From: Morella rubra
Lineage: Eukaryota > Streptophyta > Magnoliopsida > Fagales > Myricaceae
Reading direction: 5' to 3'
DNA: 64,000 nt
Assembly: GCA_003952965.2 (NCBI GenBank)
Contig: CM025855.1
Location: 25,566,543 to 25,630,542 of the forward strand
Part shown: one piece after another, positions 13,301 through 25,389 of the stretch
How positions within the stretch are numbered: position 1 is the stretch's first letter
Layout of the letters: each line of letters begins with the position of its first letter
Program-made: the position numbers and the translations under genes
Notes under the pieces: generated by a model
What the model was told of the DNA's origin: nothing
The model's database searches: none
Seen by the model: the letters and a program-made list of their open reading frames with translations, nothing else

Positions 13301-16300
13301 TCAGGTGGAACATTCTTCCATTTGAATAATCTAGTCATCAGCCTATATATGTCATGGTTAAAGTCTGTGCAACCCTGAGAACATAGAAGAAAAGTACAAA
13401 TGTTTGTAAATAAAATGAAATTATGTCAAGGCTATAAAGGTATTATGCAATACTGTAAAACCTACAGCACCTGATCCAATCAAGAAACAGACCTTCACTG
13501 ATAACAGATCAATAACATTGTACAGCAGTAGCACTATATTTTCAGGCACCAGAAAGCACGGGCCATCTGCAGAGCAATTATCTGGAATAGCAACGCTCGA
13601 CCATAGGTTTAGGGCGGCACGGATATCTTGGAAGATTTTCTGCTTGTAATAAAATCAGGCAATATTAGTAAAAGAAAATAATTGCTATTGTCCTTAGAGA
13701 AAAAAAGAAAATTGCTATTGTCAATCTCATACAATTGAAACAAATATACTAGCTCTAAAGCATTAATTACTCAATTCTGGAGACTAGCCTTTTAAGCATT
13801 AACACCTTGGAGTTTGGTTCGGCTTCCTGGGTACATAATGCACGTAAGCAATATGTCGCAGCTAATTGATGACAAGCTGGAATTCCACTGCTACATTCTT
13901 CACCGTACACCTTGTTCTGCTTGAGGAAGAACTTTGTGTCAACCAAAACACACTCCACAAAGAGCAGAGGATTTACAACTAAAAGTCAATGCAGAAGATT
14001 ATTCAGAAACAGAACAAAATAGCTTACAATCATAGATATGGAATCTGACAGACACTGAATACAGTTCTTCAAACCTTCAATACCACTGACCCTTAATACC
14101 CTCGCCTTTTTCACTAAAATTCTTGATTTTTGTAAACAACAATCAGGTGCTACATACACATCTTGTAGGAGGATACCAATAATATCCAATTGCATTTTCT
14201 GACAAAATTCTTGGTACAGGGGACTCATTTCCTCATATGCAAGCAGTTCCTTGAGGAAAAAAAAAAAAAAAAGGACGTCGAGGAAAGCTATGAGCCACAT
14301 CAATAAATATAAAGCAACATAATAATGAAACACTATAGAAGGGATAACTTGACAAAGAGCGCTGACCTGCTCTAAGATTATGCCAATTGTCCTTTTTGAC
14401 ACCTTCACAGAAGATGACAGCAAAAAGTACAAAGTTTGAGCACTGTCCACATCGGCATTTGCACAATGTTTACATTCCAGCTGGACATCAAAAGATTACG
14501 AAGCTGAGGAAGCAAGAAAAATTAGAGTGACAACCTCTGAAAGCCCTCAGAGCTTACCTTTACCCACTGCTTCACCAGAAGTACAGGCCCTGGCAACATT
14601 TCAAAGACCTTTCCAGCAAAAGACCAATGTTCAAGACTCTCTGCCATTGTTTTTTTTAATTTATGATTGTCACATCGATGGAGAACATCTAAAAGAAAAG
14701 CAGTTCTCGCGCATGAATCATTGACAAATTCTAAAATAGCACTTTCTGAAAGATCTCCAGCTAACCCTGTTGATTTCTCTACAAAACTATCGCACAAATG
14801 TTTAACACAAGTCCATGATGCCTTGCAACATAGTTTCAGTGCCTCAGAAGCCTGCAAAACATAATATCCATTAAAATTTATGAAAATCAAAATCATTTTA
14901 TAAGTGGTAACTCATTGTAAAATGACGTCAGAAAAATAGGAACCAAAAGAACCCATCAAGCAATTCATTGTAAAACAGTGGTGCCCAATGTTTATTGGTG
15001 TTTCAGGTTGGTTTTCGCTGCAACGCAACAACAAATTGGCTTTTTTTTTTTCTGATAAGAACTCAAGAATAAATTGGCACAACAAAAAGATGATAAATGT
15101 TTTTTTACCTTGTTTTCCAAATCTACCAAACAATGAAAAACAAGTGCTTTTGCCTGAAAATAGTTATGACCAAATCTGTCATTGCATTTTCTCCATTCTA
15201 GCTCAAAACAAATGGAACATACAACAGAAACATTAAGAGAATGTATAGCATTAAGAATAGAAAAAATACCTCTTTGATTTGCTTATTTCTGTACAAAAGT
15301 ACACCAATATTGTGAAATGTGGCAACTAGATGTTTTAGCCCTTGAGGTTGAATCCATTCACTGGTAATAATGTTCTTCACTAAATGCATACTCCTCTGAA
15401 AAAGGCAAGGTCAAACCAACAAGCTTAAGGGAAACACAACATGGCATTGTGTCTGGCAATAATTTAAGAGAATCAAGATGAATCAGCTAAAAGAGGCCCT
15501 ACTTAGGTCAATAAATAGTACAGAATAAGAATGCCAACCTTCATGTTAAGCTTTGTTCTGATGGAGAGGGTGAAAGCAGCCGCAGCTACACTAAGTACCA
15601 CTTTGGTGTTTTCATCAAAACCATCTCTCTCACTTTCATATGTACGACTGCCCCATGAATAAAACAGATTCAGAGAAGCCATATTAGAGCTATGCAAGGC
15701 AAAATTAGAAAGCTAAAAGCCTTCAAAATGAAGTATCTACATGAGTTGCAGTCAGCCATAACTCTTCTTGAATACCAGACTTTAGAATCCACTCTTTCAA
15801 AGGACTTCTTTGGTGATATGTAACACTCTAACAGTAAGTTAAAAACAAGAAATATAGAGAAGTTATCAAAAAATGTATTCCAACATGCTAGATGGGCAAA
15901 AGAGTACTACATTATAGACTGACAATGTAACCATTGCTCTCCATACTTCTACCTCATCAATCATTAAACACACAATGATAAAGATGATGCCATTTGAAAA
16001 GCAAAAAATTAAGGTCTAGTTATTCGACTATTGACCTTTTACCAGATTCTTTCAGTCACAAAAATTTCAATAATTGCTAGGCCACAGGAAGTTACAACAC
16101 TGTACCGGACAAGCTGCCCTTTTGTGATGGTTATAGTAAAGAAAGACGAACATAAAAAATGATTTTTGAATGAGATTTCATTTAAGAAGAAAAAGCAAAA
16201 TAAGGAAAAAGGGATTGAAGGACTAGACACATGGATAAGGAAACACTGCAAAGAAAAATAACACTGTTAATTTAAGACACTTGAATGGATCTAAAAAAAT

Positions 16301-19300
16301 AATAAAGAATTGAATCACAGGTAAACTGGCGACCAGATAGAAAGCAATTGAAGAAACAAAACCTTCAGCTAATGAACAGAAAATTAGACACTCTCAAGAG
16401 CTTTATTTTCAGGTCAGTTACAAATGCAGCCACACTTTATGTTAGGTGTGACCTTTCAAGAAATGCAAGGAAACAACTGGCAAAAATAATAAACAAAGTA
16501 GTAAAAATCTACGATTGGCGTACCTTTGATAAGAAAGAAAAATGTCACCAAACTGGTAGAATGCATCCTGGATAATACAGAGTTTTGTAGTAAAAAAAGC
16601 ACCTTCAGTTGGGTTAATAAGCTGTTTCCTTTCTGAATTTACTAATTCAGCTAGCGGGTGGCATATGAATCTCAATGCATTTAAGTACACAAACAGATAA
16701 GCTTTTTCATTCTTCTGTGTGCAAGGCTTACAGGCCTCATAACCAGAACTCAAATGCGAACAACTCTGGCTAACAGGATCAGCATAGTCAGCACTAGATG
16801 TCATGCCATACTCTTTGCAGCCATTACGAAAGTAACTGCCACAACAACCAAGTAGGGCAGCAACATTCTGAAGGATATTCCCCTCATCAATTAAAATTCT
16901 AATCGCAGACTTGTCATTTTTAGCATCTCCAGAGGATATAAGATGACCGCCTCTGGACTTTAAATCTGAACTGACAAGGTGCAACCCAGCAGCATACAGT
17001 CTCAGTATCATGCCAAAAGGTAGTCTAACCTGCCAATCATAATCCGTTAGAAGTTCAATGTGAGACATTCAAATAATACCACAGATGAGAAATGCATATC
17101 AAGAGACCATGTAAATAAGATACCTGATGGGAATCACCTGCTATTTTGTCCAGATGCGTCGCCATTGTAATGCATAAGTTTGTACTTGTGGTTCGACATT
17201 TATTGGCACAGTAAGAGACAAGTTCAACATACTCTATCCCAGTGCTTTCTGTTTCAAACTGTAAAGAAGTAACTTTATTAGACTACTAGACACCCTGATA
17301 AAAGGCAATTTTCTCCAACTAGGGTATGCTGTTTATAATTATTTTATATTTATAAACACAATATCAAGTTGCACTCCTTAAGTTTATGGCTAAATGCTGA
17401 TCGTAGAGGCTTCTTTGAAGTCAACCTCATATATACAAGAAATTGCTCAAATCTACAAATAAATTAGTGACGTCCAAGTTATGCATGCCACAGTCTTTGC
17501 TAGCCTACCACCACTTTCAACTTTTGTCGAATTAATGTGTTGCCATCCCCATTGTTGGATAACATGTTATCCATTACTACAACACCCACTCCAAAATTCA
17601 CGTTGCTTCGAATTTGAAGATCATGTAATTTGCATTTTCTTTATGTCTAAGAAATAAAACTCTTAAAAAACCTGTATATCTCATTTTTCTTAATCTTTAG
17701 TGAGCTATGGCAAGCATGGAAGGAAGCATATGAAACAAACGGGAGTTTGTCCAAATCACCACTCAATGGAAAGTTAGTGTAATATTGACGAGAAGTATAC
17801 CAGGTTTAATTGAACTTTAACAATATGATAGGCATTATAGAATCTTCTGTTACACTGCAGAGCATTATTCAGTGAGAAAGCAAAAACTGGAAAAAAAAAA
17901 GGTTCACAAGAGAAGCAGGGATGTCTTGATACAAACATTAAAGGCAACATGAAAGACAAACTTAAAGTTGCACACACACACAATCAATATGACCTTTAGA
18001 AAGAGCTACGTCATGATATGCAGAAGGCACCAAAAACTATAAATATGGTATATTAGCTGCAATGCCTTCACCAAAAACATTGTCAAGACTATAATGATCT
18101 TAAGTGATACTAATGCTAGGTAATTTTCATTCAAAACAATGGCAAAATAAGTATGGATATCAAAGAAGTTTTGAAGAAGATATATCTTGTGCACAATTCA
18201 TTAAGCTTCTTTCATGAATTAGCTTTTTTTGGTGTTACCTTGCACTCAAGAGCAATGGAGTCTAACACGCATATTGATATGTCCATGATGAGGGATGACA
18301 TATCCTCTTGTAGTGAGAATATAGATGAACATATCCGCCGGCCAAACTGCAAGGTCAACTGGGGGTTAAGATACGTATAATGATCCCTCATAAAATGTGT
18401 AGCCAAAAATGAGATACAGGTCACCTTGTAAATTTGATCTTTTAATGATGATATTGCATACTCGGACAAAGAGGCATAGCAGAGTGTGCGCACTAGCTTC
18501 CCATCAAAACATGCAAGTTCCCCCACTAAAAATAATGTACACTTCCCCAGATAGGTCACGAGAACTCTGTGCAACTTCTCATATGCATTGGCATCTAATA
18601 ACCTGACACGTTTATGTTTAAATCAACCCATCAATGGACAAGTCATCTTGGTCCAAACAACCAAACTGCGCAAGGTTTTGCTTCCAAAAAAAAAAAAGAA
18701 CAGATATCAGCTTTTGGTAGTCTGAAAAAAACTCGGAACAAGTGCTTTAGAACCTATTCCAGACATTGTAGATGCCAACTGTCATCGTTCAGGAAAAAAT
18801 AAAACCGAGTGCAAGCTATAATCTCTAAAACACAAGCTGTGCTATTAAAACGCAAAACAAAAGGTAAAAAAAGACATCGTTAGAATGTCATATGCAGAAG
18901 ACCAGATCTGGCGAGTTATGAGGTTGGACTTCTTATCTATACTGAAACTCAGTTCGACTAAAAAGATATCAATGCTAACCCCGTGTTAGTCAATAGTCAC
19001 ATCACTTTCGGAACTTCATTCAATTCACATATCGTATGCTCTATTTTCTCCGCAACCAAACAAGCGATAATTTACCTACCAATTCAAAACACACGAACCT
19101 GAACCACGGTCGAACTTCCTCCGTCAAAACAAGCACCCTTCTATATACATCATCATCCTTCATCTGGCCCAAGGCCGCGCACTTCACCAGTGTGACAACC
19201 ACCTCCACCACCAAAAGCACGAACTCCTTATCGTCACCGCCGTTCACTACATCCGGCACGAGCTTCCCCTCCGGTTTCGCTGATTTCCTTACCCCAAAAT

Positions 19301-19727
19301 CCATCCCCTTGAAGCTTTCCAAAATTCTGAACCCCTCAGCCTCGGCGTCGCTGTACTGCCCCGCGGTCTCCATACAATGCACCATCCGAACCCTCTGGAC
19401 GTGCACGGAATAAGGCTTGCAGGAGAGCTGGGACGACAACGATTCCAAGCAATCCAGGGAGAGTCGGTAAACATCGAAAAGTTGGAGGGCGAATCGGTCA
19501 TTTAATTTCTGTGGATCGGAAAGGCGTTTGGGGAGGATGGATAGGGCGCGGTTGAGGAAGGGGAGGAACTTCTTTGCGAGTGGCCGGATCAGGGAGTGTT
19601 GGTTGGATTTTTTGGAGTTCGTGAGATCTGAGAAGGGGCGTAGGTAGTCGGAGAAGAGAGGATAGATGCCCGTGGAGTCGGAGGATTCGAGTTTGGAGAG
19701 GAGAGAGGAGTCAGTGGCTGAGGCCAT
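1..19727 (-). CDS. ESP1: Separase (cohesin-cleaving cysteine protease), C-terminal end cut by window edge
   Basis: Separase cleaves the kleisin subunit of cohesin at anaphase onset. The start is the ATG at 19727; exon 1 runs to about 19099 and ends in a GT donor. Further exons recognised by similarity to plant separases lie near 18602-18425, 18358-18239, 17262-17125, 17030-16527, 15400-15271, 14853-14558, 14252-14028, 13378-12995, 12916-12829, 6652-6387, 6274-6150, 6038-5214, 3688-3440, 3127-3052, 2178-1979, 834-604, 512-272 and 56-1. The protein is a long helical-repeat region in the first two thirds, then a segment ending in motifs such as [18 protein letters not shown]-like TLWWMWRKK and [12 protein letters not shown], which in the family come shortly before the protease site. 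The catalytic His and Cys lie beyond position 1. Introns near 6.6-12.8 kb and 2.2-3.0 kb hold insertions described separately. No in-frame break was seen in the exons checked, so the gene looks functional. Smaller exons may have been missed. Confidence 0.9.
2335..2595 (+). repeat. Inverted partial copy of separase's largest exon inside a separase intron
   Basis: Read on plus, this stretch matches the minus-strand exon sequence at about 5460-5720. Shared peptide blocks include [32 protein letters not shown] and STSGEAQV. The copy has a deletion of about 30 bases relative to the exon (after MRAVQ), single-base shifts and an internal stop, so it codes for nothing. It lies in the intron between the exons at 3052 and 2178. 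By eye identity is roughly 85% over about 250 bases. The following DNA to about 2980 is not recognised. A perfect 12-base inverted repeat sits just upstream at about 2258-2294. Confidence 0.85.
3700..5090. other. Separase intron with no recognised gene
   Basis: Long intron between the exons at about 5214 and 3688. It contains the compound microsatellite listed separately. I see no coding similarity or element ends in the rest. Confidence 0.5.
4357..4412. repeat. Compound microsatellite (TG)n(AG)n followed by G12
   Basis: About 12 TG dinucleotides pass directly into about 10 AG dinucleotides, then a 12-base G run. It lies in a separase intron. It is likely length-polymorphic. Confidence 0.95.
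6770..10363 (-). pseudogene. LINE ORF2 relic: endonuclease, reverse transcriptase, zf-RVT
   Basis: The endonuclease starts near 10360 with [18 protein letters not shown] and CLQETKMS, then GGDFNV near 9920, SDHFPI near 9690 and a linker. Reverse transcriptase blocks follow: [10 protein letters not shown] near 8980, [13 protein letters not shown] near 8710, [16 protein letters not shown] near 8610, and the catalytic FADD box ([11 protein letters not shown]) near 8290. The C-terminal zinc-finger RVT domain ([28 protein letters not shown]) spans 7250-7050. Stops and frameshifts near 10115, 9880, 8760, 8350, 7965 and 7255 show it is dead. Confidence 0.9.
10616..12112 (-). pseudogene. LINE ORF1-like (nucleic-acid binding) relic
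   Basis: The likely start is the ATG at 12112 ([17 protein letters not shown]). The first open stretch resembles the N-terminal RNA-binding domain (DUF4283 type) of plant LINE ORF1 proteins, with blocks such as [13 protein letters not shown] and [14 protein letters not shown]. After about 11744 the frame changes repeatedly. The 10616-11182 segment is GC-rich compared with its surroundings and open on both strands, but I recognise no domain there. Confidence 0.6.
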
Positions 19728-19792
19728 GGCAGACAGAGTGAGGGTGGGAAGTGGGTGAGAAAATGGACACAGGAAGGATGGGCTTTTTGAAG

Positions 19793-19800
19793 GGCGCGAA
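19793..19800 (-). promoter_or_regulatory. E2F-like site upstream of separase
   Basis: On minus the sequence reads TTCGCGCC, matching the core TTSSCGC of E2F-binding sites, about 70 bases upstream of the separase ATG. E2F control is common for cell-cycle genes. No binding evidence is available here, and a chance match of this length is possible. Confidence 0.4.
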
Positions 19801-19859
19801 GTGAGCCCCGCCCAGGGATCATTTGAAAGTAGCCGAATGGGTTTCGACTTCTACAGTGT

Positions 19860-20790
19860 AGTTTTCAGTAAATAGTGCAACGGTAAAATCTGATTTATTA
19901 GTTTTTACTGTAATTATAACAAAAATATAAGATAAATACATTTTCCATCCTTAGTTATAAAAGTTTTGTTACTTTTTGTGAAAATTTTCCATCAATTTCG
20001 ACCAAAACTATAACAATAAAGTCTTAGACAAACACGTTCAACAAAAAAAAAAAGGTTTTAGACTAATACCAATATGAACCGAAAGGCCATAGTCTTGTGA
20101 AAATTGAGATAGATTAAAATTTTATTTAATTTTATAAAAAAAAGTAAAAAATTAAATTTTATGAAAGTTAATGAATAAGTGAAGAAATAAATTATTTGAG
20201 TGAATTTTTATATTTATTATAATGTAAATAGATGATTTATTGAGGAATAAATTATTTTAAACTTTTTAATTATTATTTTTTAATCAAAATTTTGAATTAA
20301 TTATGTTTATAAATAAAAATTTTGGAATAGAAACAATTTTGATTTGCACTCTCAAATTCCATGTATGAAGTAAATATAAGCAAATGTATTTAATTTAATT
20401 TAATTTTTCTACTTAATCAACTTTAATTATTCTTTGAAGATTTTTGCAACTTGAGTCAATTCCAGTTGAATCATTTAAATGAGTAAATAAATTTTGCATT
20501 ATTCAGTTTTGACTTTCGCACTCTAAATTTATTTATTTTTTTACATTGCACACATAATTTCGCACGTTTGAAAATCTCTTTTTTAACATGTGAAAATGAT
20601 AATTTTATTTTCATAATTTGTTGACATTGATTATTTATGAATAAAATCATCATTTTTAAAAAATAATGTTAACGTAAAAATGATATGAAAAAAAAATAGT
20701 TATAAATGTAGGGTGTAAAGATTTCAGCAGTATTTATAATATATTTATCCAAAAGTTCAGTGAGATAAGTCCAATAAAATTTGAACCGGG
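19860..20790. other. AT-rich intergenic region between divergent separase and MRTO4 genes
   Basis: About 0.9 kb of strongly AT-rich DNA with A and T runs. It separates the separase start (19727) from the MRTO4 start (20969), so it probably holds parts of both promoters. I see no gene or clear element ends. Confidence 0.6.
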
Positions 20791-20826
20791 TGTAGCCCGG
20801 ATCCACTAGACCACTCCACGACATAT

Positions 20827-20835
20827 AAACCCTAG
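20827..20835 (+). promoter_or_regulatory. Telo-box upstream of MRTO4-like gene
   Basis: AAACCCTAG lies about 140 bases before the MRTO4 ATG. The telo-box core AAACCCTA is enriched close to transcription starts of plant ribosomal-protein and ribosome-biogenesis genes, which agrees with the role of the downstream gene. The motif is seen directly; the function is inferred. Confidence 0.6.
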
Positions 20836-20968
20836 GAACAGCCGAACAGAAAGAAAGGGGAAACAGAATAATCCGACGGCTTCAAAGGAAGAGAGAAAGG
20901 TGTAGACAGCCGCAGAAGCAGGAGGAAAAGCGGAGAGCTGAGGAAGGAGCCGCCATATTAGCACCAAA

Positions 20969-22221
20969 ATGCCGAAGTCCAAGCGCAATAGACCTGGTCC
21001 GTTCTACTTCTATTTCTTTGGCTCTCTCCAAACTCTATCTGCCTTGTGCTTTGCTTGGCATCCGAGTAAGTTTTTGGGGTCTCAAACTAATTAATTAGGA
21101 AAAACCATGGAAAAATTTGAAACGCAGTCACGCTATCAAAGACGAAGAAGAAGGGGAAGGAACACAAAGAAGCGATTTTGAATTCGATAAGGGAGGCCGC
21201 CGAGAAGTACAGTTCGGTTTACGCGTTCTCTTTCGAGAACATGAGGAACCTCAAGTTCAAGGAGTTCAGAGAGCAGCTCAAGTCTACGAGCAGGTATATT
21301 TTTGAGCTTTGCTTTCTGCAAGTTCTGTTTGCCGTGGTTAATCTCTTTTATGTACTATTTGCTTTGGGGAATAGAAATAAATTATCTGCCTTGAGTTTTT
21401 CATAGACGACGCTTATATTCTTTTATTCTGCTCCTTTTTGGCAGCAAACCAATCTACGGTAGATTTGTATTTATTGAATACAATAACTGTTTTGAAAAGT
21501 TTTATGTGATGGAAAGTGATTTTTTCTGGTTTAAGTGAGGTCCTGTTTGAATAGTATGCTGTATTGAAGCCTGGAAAGTGTTAGGTTGCTACTTTCTTAC
21601 GGGAGAATAATTATGATTCGTTGAGAGATGTTCTGATGGAGCAGATTGTTGGAATGTTAATTTACTCGTTTTTGAAGAAAGGTATGCGTTTGTTTTTATC
21701 CTCGCATTTGATGTGGTTAAAGTTGCTTACTGCCTATTGGCGTAGCTTGTTATTTCTGATTCAGTAATGTCAAGCGGGACTTCTTCCAGTTCAATCTTGC
21801 ACAAATGCACAAGTGCATTTATTATCGTGTTTGAATGCTTATATGTCCTAAATAAGTGTCCTTGTTCCTATATTTCTTGAATATAGGCTTGGGTGCGAAG
21901 CTGGCATCTATAACACGAAGAAGTGATTTCAGTTTCAAGAACTTGAAAACACTCTGGTTATTAATGTATTAAGTAGGGATTTACTTTTGTTCTCCATCAG
22001 GGTTCTGATGAATGGATGCTACAAACAATAACCATAATATATCATTGATAGCTCTTTCAATCCTGTCAGATTTTTCCTTGGGTCAAACAAAGTCATGCAG
22101 ATTTCACTGGGTCGGTCTGCTGCTGATGAGGTTGCACCTGGCATTCACAAAGTCTCCAAGGTAAGCATCCTCCCTTTCATGGAGCTAATGCTTATCATTG
22201 CTCTCAACCCTGCAAACCACT

Positions 22222-22252
<31 letters not shown>

Positions 22253-24270
22253 CCCCTCTTCTTCTCAAATTATGCGACTTGTCTTATGTCTCCTTTTGGG
22301 ATTAATTTGATCTTAGCTTCTACGTGGAGATACTGGGCTTTGTTTTACCAATTTGCCAAAAGAAGAGGTTGAAAGGTAAGCTTCAGAGGCATCCTATGTT
22401 CCTGAACCCTATGGTTGTCCAGGAATGGTCATAATAAGACAGATGATTTGAATTTTCAGTTTGTTGGTACTAGAATGCTTAATGCTAAACAAAAAACGCT
22501 TTGCTTATCAACATCGACACCAACAAAAACTAAAGCAGTGTGTGTTTATTAAGAATTGTTTATTTTTCTCCTGCTAACAGTCAGAAAGTGAATGTTTTCT
22601 CTGCTCCTCATCCATTGTAAAACACTAACTAAAATGTTGTTTTATACCAAAAAACCTTTTGCTTATCAACATCAACAGCAACAAAAACTAGAGCGTAAGA
22701 ATTGTTTATTTTTCCTGTTGGCATTCAGAAAGTGATTGTTTTCTCTGCTCATAATCCATTGTAAAGACACTAACTAAAATATTGTTTTATTCCCCCATCC
22801 CTTGTATTTCACTGATTTTATGTATCAGCTGATCTGGTATATTGCCTGTCAGGGTGTTATATTTAATCTCCAGGATTTTCTCTTTATGGTTCTTTAATAT
22901 CCTTCTGTAGGTTATTTAATGAGTACGAGGAATATGATTTTGCAAGGACAGGAAGCATGGCTTCAGAAAAGGTTAGTCTCCTATGCTATTGTTAAGGAAT
23001 GATCGCTAGAGATTACTGAAGGCTCTATGGTTTTGACCAAGGAGGAAAGACCGGAATATCTAGAAGTTACTTTCACCAGCTCATAATTTTTGGATTCAGT
23101 TGTTTTCGACCAGTCAAATACTGCACTATTATGTTTAAAATTTGTACGTTTTAAGTTTTTTGTAGGTTGTGAGCTTGCAATATACATACTCACTATTCTA
23201 ATATATCCAATATATAACTTACAGCACGAATTAAATTAAACTATTAATGTTTCAGGTGGAGCTTAAGGAAGGTCCTCTGGAGCAGTTTACACATGAAATG
23301 GAGCCATTCCTGCGCAAGCAGGGGATGCCTGTTCGGTTGAACAAAGGTGCAAAGCTGTTCTCTTCTGCTTTCTATAACTTGTATGGATATGAAAGGCTAC
23401 ACTCAGGCATTAATTCCGCACACCATTGATGTTATTCATGGCCTGCAGGTGTTGTGGAGCTTATCTCAGACTTTGTTGTTTGCGAGGAGGGAAAGCCTTT
23501 GTCGCCTGAGTCTTCACGCATACTGGTTAGTTTCATGGTCATGTTGCTTTATTAACGAGTTAACTACGCTTCCATCTTGGAGTTGGATGATGTTCTGTGG
23601 AAGTCTTGCACCAGACATTTCCTTTTTCCTTTTCCTTCTTTTCTTTTCTGTCCCAAATGGAATGAGATGTCTTTTCTGTAGTTCTTGTTTATGAGCTCAT
23701 AGATGATATCATTCCATCGGTCCCTGGGCATTCTGAAGACATTTCGGGTGTTTTCATGCCTGTTTTCTTCACCATCAAATGAGCCATTATCGTTGGTTAC
23801 TGTATAATGGATAAGTGCTGCTGAAGTTTGGTGTGTGGGTTTTGGGGGGGGGTGTATTTGCTTACAATTGCAATTGGTGGACATTCTCTATGCAGGTCTA
23901 CTGAGGCACCACCCCTTCTTTTCTCTGGTTTCAAATATTCAACTTTCATTTCTGTCCAAATTGTGCTTTGCATGAAATTTCATCATTTGGGGCACAAACT
24001 TTTCTACACTTCCCTCCAACCCATCCCAAACTTGTTGCGCTTGAATGGGAGATGCAAGCTTTGTTTCTTATTCTCTTTCATTTTCTGTGTTTGACTTTTA
24101 AAATAAAAGAGTTAGAGAAACTGCTTTGAGATTGATCTTTTACTTGTTTGCAGCGTTTGTTAGGGATCAAAATGGCTACCTTCCGGCTTCACTTGATCTG
24201 CCGATGGGGCCCCAAGGAATTTGAGCTTTATATTGAGAGGCCAGATGATTCTGATGTTGAATCTGCATGA
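20969..24270 (+). CDS. MRTO4: mRNA turnover protein 4 homolog (60S ribosome assembly factor)
   Basis: Mrt4 is a nucleolar paralogue of stalk protein P0/uL10. It occupies the P0 site on pre-60S particles until P0 replaces it. Eight exons join in frame: 20969-20996, 21128-21293, 22070-22160, 22317-22375, 22911-22971, 23256-23346, 23449-23525 and 24154-24270. They total 690 bases and encode 229 residues, normal for the family. The N-terminus MPKSKRNRPVTLSKTKKKG is the diagnostic basic start. Further conserved blocks are YSSVYAFSFENMRN, GPLEQFTHEMEPFLRKQG, CEEGKPLSPESSRIL and the end DDSDVESA. All introns are GT-AG. Intron 3 carries a 28-base C run. The gene is divergent from separase and convergent with PYM. 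It appears intact. Confidence 0.95.
22222..22256 (+). repeat. Poly-C tract (C28 T C6)
   Basis: An uninterrupted run of 28 C, one T, then six more C, about 60 bases after the donor of MRTO4 intron 3. It is likely length-variable and error-prone in sequencing. Confidence 0.95.
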
Positions 24271-25389
24271 GCACCTTGCCTAAGATTCATAATAGTTTTT
24301 GGAGATTATACGAGAGAGAATATATTGCGTCGAGGTGGCACAGAACCAAGTTCTTAGTCTTCTGAGTACTGGATGGGAATCTGTATTTGCTATGCCATGT
24401 AGGTGAAGAGTGCTATCGGCTAGCATCCGGTGCATGTATTTTTGGTATCAAAAGACTTAGTTATCTAATCTGTTCATCGGTAAGGAAAAATCGTCCTCTT
24501 TTGGGACAGCCTGAGCTGAACTCTGCTGGAATACCCTCTGCGACAAAGTTGAGTGTGATTATTGTTCAGAAATTTACCTGCAGAGCTTTAGTCTGTAGTA
24601 CTGTTGGCAACTTGATTTTTTAAATCGTTAAACACGGCAAAAGAAAGATGAATTGAGTGTAGCAGTGATCACACTTTAAAAAAAAAAAAAAAAAGTGCAG
24701 CGGTTATCAGCGTCTTGCACTTGTATTAACTGATAGCTAACGAGGATGCACTCCTGACTTGAGCTAACTGCTATGCCCTGGTTGCGGTATGTTTCATTAA
24801 AAATATCAGTTAACCTGTACCTCATTTGCTTCCAGAAAGCAGCACTGAATTTTGGGGATCTTCTACAAGAACCCCTCCAAAGGTATGCCTATACTACTAT
24901 CTGCGACGAGGACACAGTATTCTTTAATCCAAAATTTAAAGCTAAGACGAATTTTATCAATTTAGGTAAAAAGGAGGCGAAACCCGTCAAGCTTGATGGA
25001 GTGGCACCTTATCACAGTTGTGCCCTGTATATTGACAGAATCAATGCCGAGCTTTTCTTTTCCTGGTGGAGTTGCCCCCAGCGGCAGGGGGAGACATGCG
25101 ATTGAAACAATTGTTCACGTGGGAAAATTGCGAAATCCTGTATGGTGGAACAAAAGATCAATTACAATGAAAATTTTTGGGATGAATAGTTACTGTTATA
25201 CATTAACCCTGACCGTGGTGAACAACTGCAGCAATTAACTCATATGGTCATTGGGAAGCTTATAAAGCAGCTGATACGAACGAAATCCAGATATAGATGA
25301 ACTCCTGTAACGCGCATACAGGGTTCTTATCTTTCTCAAGAAAGCATCAAGGAAAGAAACTACACAGTTTCTCCACCCCAACCCTAGTT
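24271..25389. other. Convergent 3' region between MRTO4 and PYM
   Basis: It holds the expected 3' UTR of MRTO4 (roughly to 24640), a 16-base A run near 24680, and the PYM 3' UTR. An open stretch of about 110 codons on plus (24773-25105) has no family I recognise and no visible gene context. It may be chance or an untranslated or degenerate relic. Confidence 0.5.

Noticed and set aside
24773..25105. Open frame of 110 codons after the MRTO4 gene
   Set aside because: No recognisable family or gene structure, and it lies in a region expected to be 3' UTR. Kept only as a note in the intergenic entry.
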